Shown: piece after piece, positions 47,166 through 59,371 of the stretch
Layout of the letters: every line of letters begins with the position of its first letter
How positions within the stretch are numbered: the first letter of the stretch is position 1
DNA from: Utricularia gibba
Lineage: Eukaryota > Streptophyta > Magnoliopsida > Lamiales > Lentibulariaceae
Length of the DNA stretch: 64,000 nt
Assembly (NCBI GenBank): GCA_002189035.1
Contig: NEEC01000025.1
Coordinates: 248,001-312,000 of the forward strand
Direction: 5' to 3'
Program-made: the position numbers and the translations under genes
Notes under the pieces: generated by a model
Database searches by the model: none
Seen by the model: the letters and a program-made list of their open reading frames with translations, nothing else
Told to the model about the DNA's origin: nothing

Positions 47166-48077
47166 GAAAAGGCAGATGAGAGAAACGTGAGACGGAGTTC
47201 AGTATTTAATAGTCGGAGAAGAAACCATTTCAGGAAACGCGCAAGACCCTACGGAGGAAGATGCTCGGAAGCTTGCGGCGCCGAATTCAGTGGACGAGAC
47301 AGCGACGGACGCACGAGTCTAAAAATTGAATTTTTTTTCCTATTCAACGCGTCGGTTCCACTGGTCAAATCAAAACGAAGGTGGGCGGAACCCTGAAACA
47401 AATAATAATAATAATAATAATATTAATATTACGTTACAGGATAAAGTCGAGCCTAAAATAGTCATTACACATATTACAATTAAAAATATAAACATCATTT
47501 GAATAATTCATATAATAGAATGTGTTTTGAAAAACATGATAAGATAAATTAAGAAATTGTTTTACAAATCTCACCTATATTACAAAATATGTCTATCAAA
47601 TAAATATAATATTAATACATATATATATATATATATATTGAAATAAAATAAATATTCATATAATTTGGGTGTTCATCATCACAATTACTGAAGAAAGTAT
47701 AATTTTATATTAAAATAATTACAAATATAAAGTATCAAAATATGACAGGTGTACAGTAAAACACTGCAGCCGCACACAGAAACAAAAACAAGGGGTTTTG
47801 CAAATGCCGTGGGTATTTTGGTCAAACTACAGACAAGTCGTTTGTGGATAAAGTCAAAGTAGCCGAATTTCGTAGGTGTTTGACTTTCGAGGATTTTCGC
47901 TGGACATTTTTAGGGATAACGTACGATTTTTTTTATTCCAGTTTTATTGGTTTTAAAGAATTTTATGTATTAGAAAAATATGGTGACTATGTTTAAAAAT
48001 GAAATACGACGATTAAACGGGAAATAAATATTTAATGAATAAATTTATATTCCTTTTTTTAACATTTTTATTTTGAG
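47166..48077. other. AT-rich spacer with microsatellites
   Basis: The first 200 bp should hold the promoter and leader of the nuclease gene. The remainder is AT-rich and holds an AAT run (about 47400-47420) and an AT run (about 47619-47638). No gene seen. Confidence 0.5.
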
Positions 48078-48750
48078 TTGTGGATGGGGGGAATCCGAAG
48101 CAGAAGAGGAGGAGGCGCTCCAATGTTGATCTCAAGGTACAGTTTTAGGGTTCTTGTGGGATGGGATTCACGGTGGGGTGATGTGTTTTCAGGGCTGTGC
48201 TTCTGTAAGTGTTGAGGAATTGCAAGTCCAACGCTTTAGCGACTTATGTTATATCTCAGATACAATGCAATTATATATGAGGCGCTTGCTTCTCTGAACG
48301 ACGCAAATGGATTGGAAGGCAGCGCGATTGCTGCCTTTATTTAGGCAGAGGTTTGTTTTTATCTCAGTCTTCAGTGATGATACTGGTTGGCACTTGATAG
48401 TCTCGAACTGAACACAAAAAATGTGTTGTTTTTCCACGACGAGTTGGAGATGTGTTCTTTACCATCGCAAGTGCAGACTCGATTCACCCTCCAAACCATA
48501 GGATGCCACTTCCAGGAGGAGACGATTGAAAACGCTGCAACTTCTGCTGCTTGCAGAATAGTAGAAGCTGAAAACAAATCCTTCGTGGCACGGCTGAAGA
48601 CCAGAACTTGCTTGTTGCATTGTGTTTAGAATGTGTTTAACACCTGCACCCCTGTTAGCCATGCTTTCTTGCAGACGGTTTAGATGACGATCCACCTTGT
48701 ATTCAGTTTACCGTGGCAGGCGTCCACGGAGGCGTTTTGATCTAGGAATA
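48078..48750 (+). pseudogene. Decayed TRB/SMH-like (Myb plus linker-histone) gene
   Basis: Three pieces on the plus strand match parts of telomere repeat-binding factors in order. RRSNVDLK, ending at a GT at 48137, resembles the end of the Myb domain. YNAIIYEALASLNDANGLEG with SAIAAFI (48260-48341) is the start of the H15 linker-histone domain, followed at once by a stop where EQR is expected. EETIENAATSAACRIVEAEN with KSFVA (about 48516-48590) resembles the C-terminal helix. The Myb body and most of H15 are missing and the frame is broken. A further piece, DDDPPCIQFTVAGVHGG, follows at about 48685-48740. I read this as a dead partial copy; a divergent living gene is less likely. Confidence 0.5.
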
Positions 48751-49135
48751 AAAAAGACGCTTTTTAAGCAGCAGCAGCTGGTGGTAGAAGACAGCAGTGT
48801 TGATGTTTCAGAAACGTCCGAATCTTGTGGATGGCGTGTTGTAGAGAGCATTCAAGGGGAGTGTTACTGTAAAAGGGTTTTCTTGCGTTGTTTTGGCACA
48901 TTTGTTACCGGAGTTGGGAAACCCAGTCCCCAGATTCACCATCATGGGTGCAGTTTGATTCAATAGTGCGTAATCCCTTTCCATTCGGGTCTCGTCGCCG
49001 TTCTCGCCCGGGTCAATGACGCGAACCTGCAGTCTGTGATCCGACCCGAATCAAAGCTTCCAGCGTTGTGTAAAAGGCAGATCGGGGGACTTACTGTGAC
49101 TGCGTCTCGTCACAACCTTCGTTCGGAATCGAGAA
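48751..49135. other. Spacer upstream of the TMEM258-type gene
   Basis: About 385 bp with no gene. It should hold the promoter and leader of the next gene. Confidence 0.4.
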
Positions 49136-49941
49136 ATGGTTGGTAATCGTGCCTTTTTCTTTCATTTACTTCACCTTCTTTTTTGTCATCTGCTGCTTTG
49201 TTTTCCGATGAATTTCGCTTTGTACTTGATTTTTCTTCGTTGAATTTCCTGAAGGCGACATCCGTGAAACCGATCTCGAGCCCTGTTCCGGTCGAGTGGT
49301 ATCCGACGCTTGCCCTTTTCATGCTATCAATCGGCCTTGTCGTCACCGCCTCTTTCTTCATGTGAGTTTTCGCAATTACGAATTGGAAACCTCATTTTTT
49401 TTTTTTTTTTGACGTTGGGGGTCTGCTATCTGCTTTAATTGTTCTTCATTGGCCGCTATTTAGGTTCTTTGTATTCAAATGAGTGACCTTGGTCATACAA
49501 TTCAACTTGTATTGCTTATGGCTCAGCAAACTGCTTGTAGACTCATTGAAAAGTTAGAGCTTTTTTGCTTCCTTTTTATGGGTATTATGATTTTTCCAGA
49601 AATTTCTGCTTCTTTGTTTAAGAATTTTACTGATTGACTTGCTTGACGAGTGTTTTCATCTGAGGTATTAAGCTGAGTTTCCTGCTGATATTTCGTCAAT
49701 GCCTTCTGTTTTTCCTTTTCAGCTATGAAGCTACTTCATCCAGAAAGAACCGGAGTATCGCAAAGGAACTAGCCACCAGTGCTGTCGCATCCTTCTTTTT
49801 GGTATGTTGATCTTTTTTTCTGGAACTTGCTATTACCTCTACAATGCATCCCGCATTACCTACCTACCATACTCTTGTCCTGTGTAATGGCAGGGTTTTG
49901 GATCACTGTTCTTGCTACTCGCGTCAGGCGTCTATGTCTGA
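49136..49941 (+). CDS. Oligosaccharyltransferase subunit, TMEM258/OST5 type
   Basis: This is a small subunit of the ER complex that transfers N-glycans to nascent proteins. Four coding parts, 49136-49138, 49255-49361, 49723-49801 and 49894-49941, give 78 residues. The protein reads MATSVKPISSPVPVEWYPTL, then two membrane helices, LALFMLSIGLVVTASFF and FLGFGSLFLLLASGVYV, joined by a polar loop with YEATSSRKNRSIAKELAT. The first coding exon contributes only the ATG; the GT at 49139 is the only donor that keeps frame with the next exon. The gene has the family's full length and C-terminus. Confidence 0.9.
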
Positions 49942-50664
49942 ATTCTGGTGACTTTTTTGGTGGGTCTCATGTTAAGAGCTTTGGTTTTCAGACGGTCTGA
50001 TCTTAACAAGGGTGCAAAATTTTACTTTCTTGTGCTTTTGTTGGTTCTCATTGGACATACAGCCAGAGTTGGTTTCATCAATGACAATTGAGATGTAGTT
50101 GATTCTCTTCTCTCTTTGACGTATTCGATCTCTCAGGAATGTTTTTTTGAGGACAATCATACCATAAAGTTAACTCTGTCACATTTTCGTGGTGAACTAG
50201 TGATCAAAAGATACTAGAAAACAGCTAATTTAGCATATAAGAATCAGAGGTGGTACTAATTTGAATCAATGATGGAAATGAGGCGTAGTTAAGAATCTTG
50301 ATTCTGAATCTTCAAACGCTCTCACCCTGTTGAGGTATATGTATTGATAAGGCGAATAGCATTACTTGATTTTCTTGGTCTTCATTGCTGTGTGTTGTTG
50401 AACGGGCTCCAGATGTGATGCTGAATCTCCTGATCCTTTGACGAGTTTGGTTCCTAAGTTTTCATATTCAAATGGAATAGAAAGTTGCAATCATTCCTCT
50501 ACTGCTACAGGATCTTATTACCAGTTGAAGGTGCAGTGTATTCGCTGCACCTTCTTTACTTATAATTTTAATCTTTGACTGATACTCATTCAAGTATCTG
50601 TCGAAAATTGTATATGAGTTTCTCTTTCTCAGCCGTATTACATGGCCTTGAACTTGGTCTCTGT
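49942..50664. other. Convergent 3' region
   Basis: About 720 bp between the TMEM258-type gene and the convergent beta-galactosidase gene. It should hold both 3' UTRs. No other gene seen. Confidence 0.45.
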
Positions 50665-53600
50665 TTAGGCCACTCTTGCAGCCACAGAGATTTTGGTAGG
50701 GTCTCCACCTAATTCTTCGAAGACAACTAAGGAGTTCCCAGTTGGCTTCAACCATGAACGAGGTATGTGGTACCTGAAATCATCTGATTTGTCATGATCA
50801 TGACCATTTGTGCATGGTACTAAGATGACAATGAACCAAGAAATGAAAATAGGACTGACCATCTTTGAGATGGTTGGCCGCAGTTGGTTTGGCATTTGGT
50901 CTCTGTGAATGTACCTTTGTAGTTGCACTCACCACAGCTGCCTTTGGCTGTGTAAGCTGGCCAGTGCCTGCCCATGCTCTGTCCATTCACCCATATCTCT
51001 CCTTTTCCCATGCTCCCCATGTCCAAGGCTACCGGGTCACCCCCTTCTGGTGCATCAAAGCTTGTCTGGATAGAATGGAAATGCATCCGGACTAAGACAT
51101 TATGTGCCATTTGGGTGAAATTGTAGAGGCATTGACCTTACCTTGTACCATGTCAGGGGTTGGTTAGTTCCCAACATAGACCCCTCAACCCATTCAGCAT
51201 AGGAACTCTCAGTGACTGTATCCACTCCAAGTGGTGACAGTTTTAAGCCAACCTGCATGGGTAAGGTGAAAGCATGAAAACTTGCTCTTCAAAGTCTGTG
51301 TAGCAAGTTTCTCTTTACCTTGTAAGACCATCTCTCCCTTGTCAAATCTCTAGTACCCTCATTGAGGCCTGTAAGAGTTATGGGGCCAAGAACTCCCAAG
51401 TTGCGTTTCTCATAGTGTAGACCTACATTCTGAGGACAATAGCAAGGAGTTTTCTGAGAAACTGAAACTGTTTTGGATCAGTTAGAGCAGCACAAGTGTG
51501 TAGGGTCACCGGAAGTCCCACTGAGACACTGAGCAAGGAAATGTTGTTTGCCCCGGGTCTCAAGTTCACGTTCTTGGAGAATGTTAACTTGGGGTTGCTT
51601 AAATTTCCATAAACAAATCCTGTAGGAGATGAAAGGAGGCGGGGTGAAAGGGAATGCTTGGTTCGAATCAAATTCTCAATACAAGGGATCATTCTTTACC
51701 TGATGTCTCGCCGTTGATGAAGACGTGCAATGCATGGCCCGCTGACGTGACTGTGAGAGCAGGCCATTGGCCATTCTTCAGAAACTCCTCGTCTGAAGCT
51801 ATATCTACTCTGTAAGAGTAAGAAAATTATGTGAGAAATGGACAACAGTGAAATGAAGTGTTCTTCCCAGTTCCAGTTTTCGGATAAACTTACTGAGTTA
51901 GGTACCACAAATAGTCAGAGGAATCTCTGGTGATATTCAGTTGATCCCATAAACCGAACATGTGCAGTACGTCTTCATCATCGGCAGAGGCGACTTCCTC
52001 ATTGCAGGATTGCCATGCAAATGCACTAGAAATCGGCAACATTCTTGGATTTGAGCCATTGGAGATAATCTTCAAGGAAAAAACAAGGTATTTACTGTTA
52101 AATGATCTGTGCCACAGTCAGATGGAGGAATAAGTTGTGATCATTACTTTAGCAGTGTTGTAGACTTCTGTCTTGCAGTCAGGAAGAATGCTGATAGACC
52201 AAGGAGGCAGCACATACTTTGTGTTCTGAAATGTAACCTCAGTTGAATACTTTATATCGTAGTTCGATAAGAAAGCAGCACAAGCACCCGAATTCGACCA
52301 AAAGACATGAACCTAGGAGAGTTTTCTGAGAAGATCAATCTCCAACAAGATTCCCACAACATAACATTATTGCATATGCAGCTTTAGTATTGTTACCTCC
52401 TGGTTTTTCCCCGGCCATGTTACTGTTGGATACGATGATACTATAGCCGATTCAGCTTGCTTAATGGCCTTGTGCAGGTTTGTCAAATGGCTATACTTTG
52501 GCTCGTTGGGAAGCCCTGTAATGGCTCAGGGATAACCATGAGTGAGTTATCATGCAGGATCATGAACGATCTAGATATCTACCGTATTCATCCAGAGGGG
52601 CATCGTAGTCATAACTTGTGGTGATGAATAAACCAGCAGAATCCCGACCAAAGTTGGTTCCTCCATGGTACTGAAGGAGCAAGCAGTAGAAGCTGAGACA
52701 AGTTCTCCTATGGAAAACAGATTGAAAAAGGATGCAGAGGGCACTTACCATGTAATAATTGAAGAATGAGCCATTGTTGTGAACGAATCTGGCAACTGCA
52801 AAAGCTAAATCTTCCACAGGTCTCAGGGGAGTCGGGCCACCATGCTGTGTGTACCTAAGGAAATATATCTAAAGCCCTGCTGAGGAACCTTTCTAAGATC
52901 CGAACAAGGTAACCAACCATTGGAAAGATCTTACCAGCCAGTCCAAGCTTCAGTCCACATCTTGGGATTGTTTGTCTTGTTCGGATGGAATCCTTCACAA
53001 TAGAAACCATTGCATGCATCTATCTGTATCAGCAAGATCAAGAAACATGGAAGATACATTTTACAGAAGTTTATTTGAAGTCACAGTTGGGAAAGATCTT
53101 TGTTATCATGCATACAATGGGATCAGGGGCAGTTTCTTGTTTACACATGACCCAGGGAACACCGGTGTCTTGCTCCACAGCCATTTGAGCTGCCCAGGCT
53201 GTGTAGGCTCGTCCTGGGGCCCCTACTTTCCACTCAATTGGACCGTATTCATTTTCTATCTGTAACATGGTTATCCAAGAAAAAGAGATGAGCACAGAGT
53301 AACAGTTTCCACTGATGCAGAACTGAAAGTTATACCTGTGACATGATTATCGGCCCTCCCTGCGACTCAAACAATGATTCTGATTTGATGAGATTCACAA
53401 TCTTGGTAACAAATCCTTCCATTGCTTGCTTGAAAGGTTCATTGTCTGTTCTGAATTCTATTCCTGGTACATATTTCAGCCAAGCAGGAAACCCCCTTCA
53501 TCAGAAACAGAGCAGTCAGATATTCTTGCAAGAGAGCCAATATTTTCTAATGCTCCAGTTTTTACCCGAAGTTCCATTCTGCACAGATGTAGGGACCAAT

Positions 53601-54101
53601 CCTCAGGTGAACATAAAGGCCTGCTTGCTGAACCAGTTTGATGAACTTGACAAGATCAAATCGCCCCTCGAAATTGTACTGCGTATGAATGAATGTAAAA
53701 TCAGTTGGAAACCAGAAAAATTGATAGCTGTTGAAACATTGATCACAGACAACATGTGCATTACTTTTCCAGGAGACAGCTCGTGGCCATTCCAGAAAAC
53801 ATAAGTCTGTATAACATCAAGACCTCCATCTTTGGCCTTCTGGATAACAAGAGGCCACATCTGAATCATTCAATACCAGAGATACAAATCAAAAGGTGAA
53901 CTCCCATTTTCCAGAACAGCAAATGGATACATGAAACAGTGAAGAAAAGAACACCTCTGGAGTGCTTCTGGGATAATGAATGGAGCCTGAGATGAGGATC
54001 CTTCTCTCCCCATTAATTATCATGGATCTTCTATCATATGAAACGGTTGCTTCTACCAGAGAAGACCCCATGGACACCCAAACCAGCAAAAGGAGCAGCA
54101 T
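50665..54101 (-). CDS. BGAL: Beta-galactosidase, GH35, without lectin tail
   Basis: This secreted or cell-wall enzyme removes terminal galactose from pectic galactans and arabinogalactans. It has about 18 exons and some 720-730 residues. A signal peptide, [18 protein letters not shown], precedes [20 protein letters not shown]. The GH35 signature region holds [14 protein letters not shown] with the acid/base glutamate, and the nucleophile lies in [10 protein letters not shown], where most relatives have TENWTGW. Also visible are [59 protein letters not shown] and [14 protein letters not shown]. The C-terminus ends [14 protein letters not shown] with no SUEL lectin domain, as in the shorter plant members. 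The start at 54101 gives the best signal peptide; an in-frame ATG at 54188 would add 29 cysteine-rich residues. Confidence 0.92.
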
Positions 54102-54188
54102 GCTTGGTTTCAATAAGACCCATTGTGACCCTGGATCATTTGTAACTGAGCAACAGCAACCACGACAAAACCATGGACAAAAAGACAC

Positions 54189-54899
54189 TGATTATTTATC
54201 CTCTTGTGATCATCACTTTTCTCTTTAGGAAAAGCTCATCTCAGCTAAACGAAGAATACCTGCACGTAAGTAAAGAGTATAGATAATATACTGCCAAGCC
54301 GTGTGTATCACGAGGAACAAGAATCTGTGACTGCTTCACAAAGAGACGAGGGGCCTGTCATTCATTGATTTCTGGGACGGGCGTTGCCATTGCTGATACC
54401 ACCAACAGCTAGCTCCTAGTCATCTACTTGCTGTCTGCTACAGAAAAAAGAATGAATGGAACGCCTTTGTCTTTTAAAGTCAAGAGTAAAAAAAAGAAGC
54501 AGTGTCAAATATAGGCTGAGTGAGGGCAGAGAGGAATCTGAGTGACAGAGGGAATCTTATATATAGAGCGATTGTACGGCTCAATAGATATCATTGTTAG
54601 ATTATTGGTCAATTATATGTTATCGGGATTCACCTACTGCTACTGTAGCCTATAGAGTAGATGCAGAAGAGAAAGGAAAACAGGGCATTGAAGCAAGAAC
54701 TGCTGGTCACAATAGAATAAGGTTTTTCTTCTACTGTACCACAACAACACGACACACACATGAGAACACAACTGTCCCTCCTTCTTAAGGAACCTTGAAG
54801 GCTGAAGCAGCATTTTTACATGACAGAAATCTTGAATCAATTTGATTGCTCTGTACATACAGTAAATTACAGAGAACCGACTGCAGATCGCCCATAGGC
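54189..54899. other. Beta-galactosidase promoter and leader
   Basis: This 710-bp stretch carries the leader and promoter of the minus-strand beta-galactosidase, then the 3' UTR of the next minus-strand gene. No gene seen. Confidence 0.5.
54556..54567 (-). promoter_or_regulatory. TATA box of the beta-galactosidase gene
   Basis: On the minus strand the sequence reads CTATATATAAGA, a near-ideal TATA box about 460 bp upstream of the start codon, which leaves room for a long leader. Confidence 0.55.
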
Positions 54900-56361
54900 T
54901 CAGAAGAGCTTCGAGATGACATGGCATGATGTCCAGAATGCGGTGGAAGCAGCACGGAGGAGGGCGGGGTTTTGATAAATTCTGTTCATCAGTCAGCACA
55001 TAAGGGTCAGAATACATGAGAACGAACATGGGAAATCAAGTTGTTGATGCTATTTTCAGGAACTGCAAACTGAGCATAGCTCTCACCCTATAGCTGTGGC
55101 ACCCCAAGATGCTACATTGTAAATTACTTTGCCACCTTCCCATGCCTTCTGTAACTTACCCTTCTTTTTCTTCAACGAAAATGTCTTGGTCAGAGCTGTG
55201 AAAGAAAGTAAAAGAGAGTGTGGTTGGTTATTTTATACTTCTGTCTACAAGTACGCCATACCATAGATGGCGGTAGCAAACTCGTAAAAATGATGAATTA
55301 AAGACTTACCAGCTTGCAGCTGGTTTGGTGTCAATTCCTGTGAGACAAAATCAAACAAGTGAGACAAAAATGCATTGAGTTTAGAGTTGAACACTTTTAC
55401 AGAGACGCTCCTATAAAAACTTTTGGGTTTCGGATTTTCAACGTGAGATGTGTTACAGAATTCTTTTCCTGGTGAACAGATATTTGACTCATCCTTTGGT
55501 GATTATTCACCTTCGTTTCTTTAAGAGATGCCAAATATGCAGCCATGAAAGATGCTATTCCATCAATAATATCTTCTTGCCCAACCAATACAAAATCCTC
55601 ACGGTTCGATTCAGCATTTCCACCTTCCCATACATCATTGCTACTGACTATGTCCCAGGAGGTATTTTCATCTGCAGCATAGCATATAAATCATATAACA
55701 GTGACATAAACCATTCCTCAACTATGTTTCCCAATGCAACAAAAAATCCACAGTCAACATTTCTTGTTTTTCAGGGAGCGATCACAATTTAGTAACTCCA
55801 AATGAAGCTGATGCTTCGATATCATACCAGTAAGATTTTCCTGATGAGATGCTTGAGCACCTTCTAATTTATCGAGAAAATCAGCACATTCAACTCTAGA
55901 CTTCAAGAGGCTGTAAAACTGCAAACGACAGGCAGATAAAAAATCAGGATTCTCTGTTTCACTGATCTCTCAGAGCCTGTGATTAAGGGTATGAGCCTAA
56001 AACACATTGCCATCACAATAGATGGAACGTGTTGAGTCTAGTTGTTTAGCAAACTACTCATTGCACCAAAATGTGCCAGCAGACAATGAATACTGCATAA
56101 ACTAAAAGGTACTAAAGGAAGAAAGCAATGACCTACTTCTCTAGTTTCATTATCGGTGCTAGCTGGAGCAGAGGGGGAGTCACCAGAATCTTGAGACACA
56201 GAAGGTTCACTATTTGGCATTTCTTCGTCCCTCTCATCATCATCACAGCCATCCGCAAGCTGCTGAAGAGCCATCTGACACTGCTGGAGAACATCTTCCA
56301 AGGTTTTTTTCTTCACCCAAATGGTATTTTTTCGCATACCTTCCACCCCTCCTATCTCCAT
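54900..56361 (-). CDS. Conserved plant protein of unknown function
   Basis: Six exons can be joined in frame. The first encodes MEIGGVEGMRKNTIWVKKKT and LEDVLQQCQMALQQLADG, then a long acidic, serine-rich part. Next come FYSLLKSRVECADFLDKLEG, DENTSWDIVSSNDVWEGG, EDFVLVGQEDIIDGIASFMA with AYLASLKETK, and ELTPNQLQAALTKTFSLKKK. The end reads KAWEGGKVIYNVASWGATAI then IYQNPALLRAASTAFWTSC and HVISKLF. The C-terminal WGATAxGIYQNP part is hydrophobic enough to touch a membrane. I recall similar plant proteins without a named function and assign none. The splice sites are GT-AG and the exon chain is complete from ATG to stop. Confidence 0.82.
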
Positions 56362-57643
56362 TAATCTAATTTTTTTTACAAGCTAAACACACAGAACATT
56401 AGCAGGTCTTCCTTCCAGGAACCAAGAGGAACAGAGCACGCTGGTGTGCCGTAAACACCTATACCTAAAAAAGAAGTAAAACAAAAACTAAAAGGCTGGC
56501 ACAAAAACACAGACGGAAATCCGAAAAATATCCAGGGAATCCAGTGCCAGAGACGCCAGCAGGAAGGCAAACAACCAAACACCTAAGGACACTAGATAAT
56601 AGCAAAAATCCGATCCTCGGGGACGTTGATGCACTGAACAGAACGGTGGAGTCCAGTCATGTTCTGGTGCAAACGAATTAAAGCTAGGCTGATCGAAGCA
56701 CAAAAAAAAACATTTCCCACATCTCAAATAAGACAAAAATATCTCAATTAGGCATCAATTCCCGGTAAAGCCGAAAACTGGAGGAGGCCAAGAACGGTGA
56801 ACGGAACTTGGACTAACGATGCTGAATATGATTGAACGTTGCGATCACAGAAGAAGGCGGGCGACGTAACAGAAAAGGTTACCTCAAAACCCAGCCAGGA
56901 GGAGGTCGGCAGGTTGCGCAGACATCGGAAAATCTTCAATCATCAGATCACGGGCTCCTGCGTACCTAAATCGCAATCGAAACCGGCTCAAGGATCGAAA
57001 AACCGAACCTTGAGTTATATACAGAACCGGAAACCGGATTATAGTTGATGCCGCTTGTTAGTTGAATTAGTCATGGGCTTCCGGTTTAGGCGAATTATTA
57101 TTATTATTTTCAGAAAAGCAAAAATTATTTCCTCTTGCGCACGTTAGCTAATGAACTGAAAAACCCTAATCATCCACTCCGCTGCCAATCTTCAGTGGGG
57201 ATCGGCTGCTCTGAGTTGCGCACTCAATACTTTTGTATCCTTCTCGGGGTGAGTTCGCTAGATCTGTTTTTGACTAATGTCACTCGTTACATCTTGCTAG
57301 CTGAATGAGTTTCTTGTTTTTGGAGAATTCGATCCATTGATTCTTGTTCCGGACATTCCTATTTCAGATAACGCTTTTTTGCCTGATAATTCGTCTGTTT
57401 GTGATGATTCTTTTCGTTTTTCGACTACAGAGTAGTATGCTTGCTTGCTTACGTTTGGGTAAGAGGGATTCGCGAATTTCTAGGCTTTGTCTGCGTTGCT
57501 GGTTTATGCTATTGAATTTGTATTGTCCGTCGGGTCTAGAATAATGTGGACTAGTTTAAAATTTAGAATGTCTCCCTTTTTCTGCAATCAGTGGATTATG
57601 GTTGAAGTGGGATTCAATTGTTCTCTTCCCGACTTCAGATTAG
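56362..57643. other. Divergent promoter region with a telo-box
   Basis: About 1.28 kb separate the minus-strand unknown gene and ATP synthase subunit g. A telo-box, AAACCCTAA, lies at 57161-57169, about 480 bp upstream of the ATP synthase start codon. Between them GT- and AG-type signals suggest a leader intron. The side near 56400-57000 probably holds leader sequence of the unknown gene. No third gene seen. Confidence 0.45.
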
Positions 57644-58453
57644 ATGGCGTCCAAGCTTCACCAACTGCAAGGCAAGGCTTGTCAGGCTACCCAGTTCCTC
57701 TCCAAACATGGAAGTGTCTATTACAAGCAGCTGCTGGAACAAAATAAGCAACATATTAAGCAACCACCAACGATTGAAGCATGCGACGAATTAGCCAAGC
57801 AGCTGTTATATACTCGCCTAGCTAGGTAGTCCATTTGCTACTTTTTACAGGATCTGATATTCTTTTTTTTTTCTGTAATCGTGGTAATTGTGTTTTTATT
57901 ACTTTGAAATTCGATGATAATTACATGCTATAATGCTGGTGTCTTAAGATGTGGAGACACCATTTATGATGGTATTAGGGTCTGTGTTACCTTGTGCATG
58001 CTCCGATTTTGAACTTTCAAATCAATTTTATGGTGTAGAGGTTGTAATGAACTATCTGGCTTTTCTTGGTCTGGGGCTCAAAGAGCGTACCCCTCTGCAG
58101 CTTCATGCAAGGCAGTGCTGTTGTAGGCCCCTGGACTGGCTGTAGATGTTTATCAGCTTTTGTCTCTTACAGTTACTTTTTTTTGCAGAAAGGTGCTTTT
58201 TTAAAATATGTTGAGCATGGTCAAGTATCTGTGTGCCCTTTTCATTTCCCTTGGTGCTTCTTGCAGTGTACCCGGCCGAGTTGAATCATTCTGGAAAGAA
58301 TTTGATTATGTGAAGAACATGTGGAAGCGTCGCCAGGAGCTCAGGGTTGAGGATGCCGGCATAGCTGCTCTCTTCGGGCTCGAATGCTTCGCATGGTACT
58401 GTGCAGGTGAGATCATTGGAAGAGGCTTTACATTCACCGGTTACTATCCTTGA
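57644..58453 (+). CDS. Mitochondrial ATP synthase subunit g
   Basis: Subunit g lies in the membrane part of the F1Fo ATP synthase, at the interface where dimers form and bend the cristae. Two exons, 57644-57825 and 58267-58453, give 122 residues. The sequence reads MASKLHQLQGKACQATQFL, KHGSVYYKQLLEQNKQHI, LAKQLLYTRLARSVPGRVE style wording around the splice, then FWKEFDYVKNMWKRRQELRV and AGIAALFGLECFAWYCAGEI followed by IGRGFTFTGYYP. The splice falls inside the serine codon before VPGR. The single C-terminal membrane helix carries a GxxxG-like spacing (GLECFAWYCAGEIIGRG). Full length, no defect. Confidence 0.92.
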
Positions 58454-58816
58454 AACCACCCACTTAGAACCTAACCTATCGATGAGCTGATCGGAGGAGG
58501 AAGCATCCATCCATCATATTTAGTTTCTGAGCTGATCAATCAGCATGTCACATTTGATTGCTTAATAATCTTTGTTCATCATTTCCGGCTTATTACAAGC
58601 GACCATGTTATGGCATTCCCTTTTTTCTATATTTGTAATGAGAGTGTAGCTTCAGAGAAATAAACCTTGTAAGAAAGGCTTATCTGCTTGAGCCTCTTTG
58701 CCAGAGAAAAAAAAAACCTTTTCTGCCAACACACAAAACCTAATAATTCTCGAAAAATATTTTTTGAAAAAGCATAAATTGTTTTTGAAAAAATGTTGAA
58801 AACGGGAAAATTGTAA
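58454..58816. other. Spacer between ATP synthase subunit g and RPS30
   Basis: About 360 bp that should hold the subunit g 3' UTR. AT-rich, no gene seen. Confidence 0.45.
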
Positions 58817-58957
58817 GGCCCAAATCCAGTTAAAAATAGGCCCTAATTGTAAGCTGTCCATGTGCTATAGGCCTCGATCCAATCCGGTTAATCGTAGGCC
58901 CAAATTGTAAGGCCCACCAAACTGCTACATATAAAACTAGAAATCCCCCAACCCTAA
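58817..58957 (+). promoter_or_regulatory. RPS30 promoter: three site II elements, TATA and telo-box
   Basis: GGCCCA occurs at 58817-58822, 58897-58902 and 58911-58916. ATATAAAA lies at 58929-58936 and AACCCTAA at 58950-58957. The start codon follows about 70 bp later. This matches the layout seen for RPS29 in the same window. Confidence 0.7.
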
Positions 58958-59029
58958 CGGCTGATAGAAGAAAGTCAATCGAGACGAGCCGGCGGCTGAT
59001 TTCTCTTCCGGAAGAGTTCGTGATCAATC

Positions 59030-59371
<342 letters not shown>

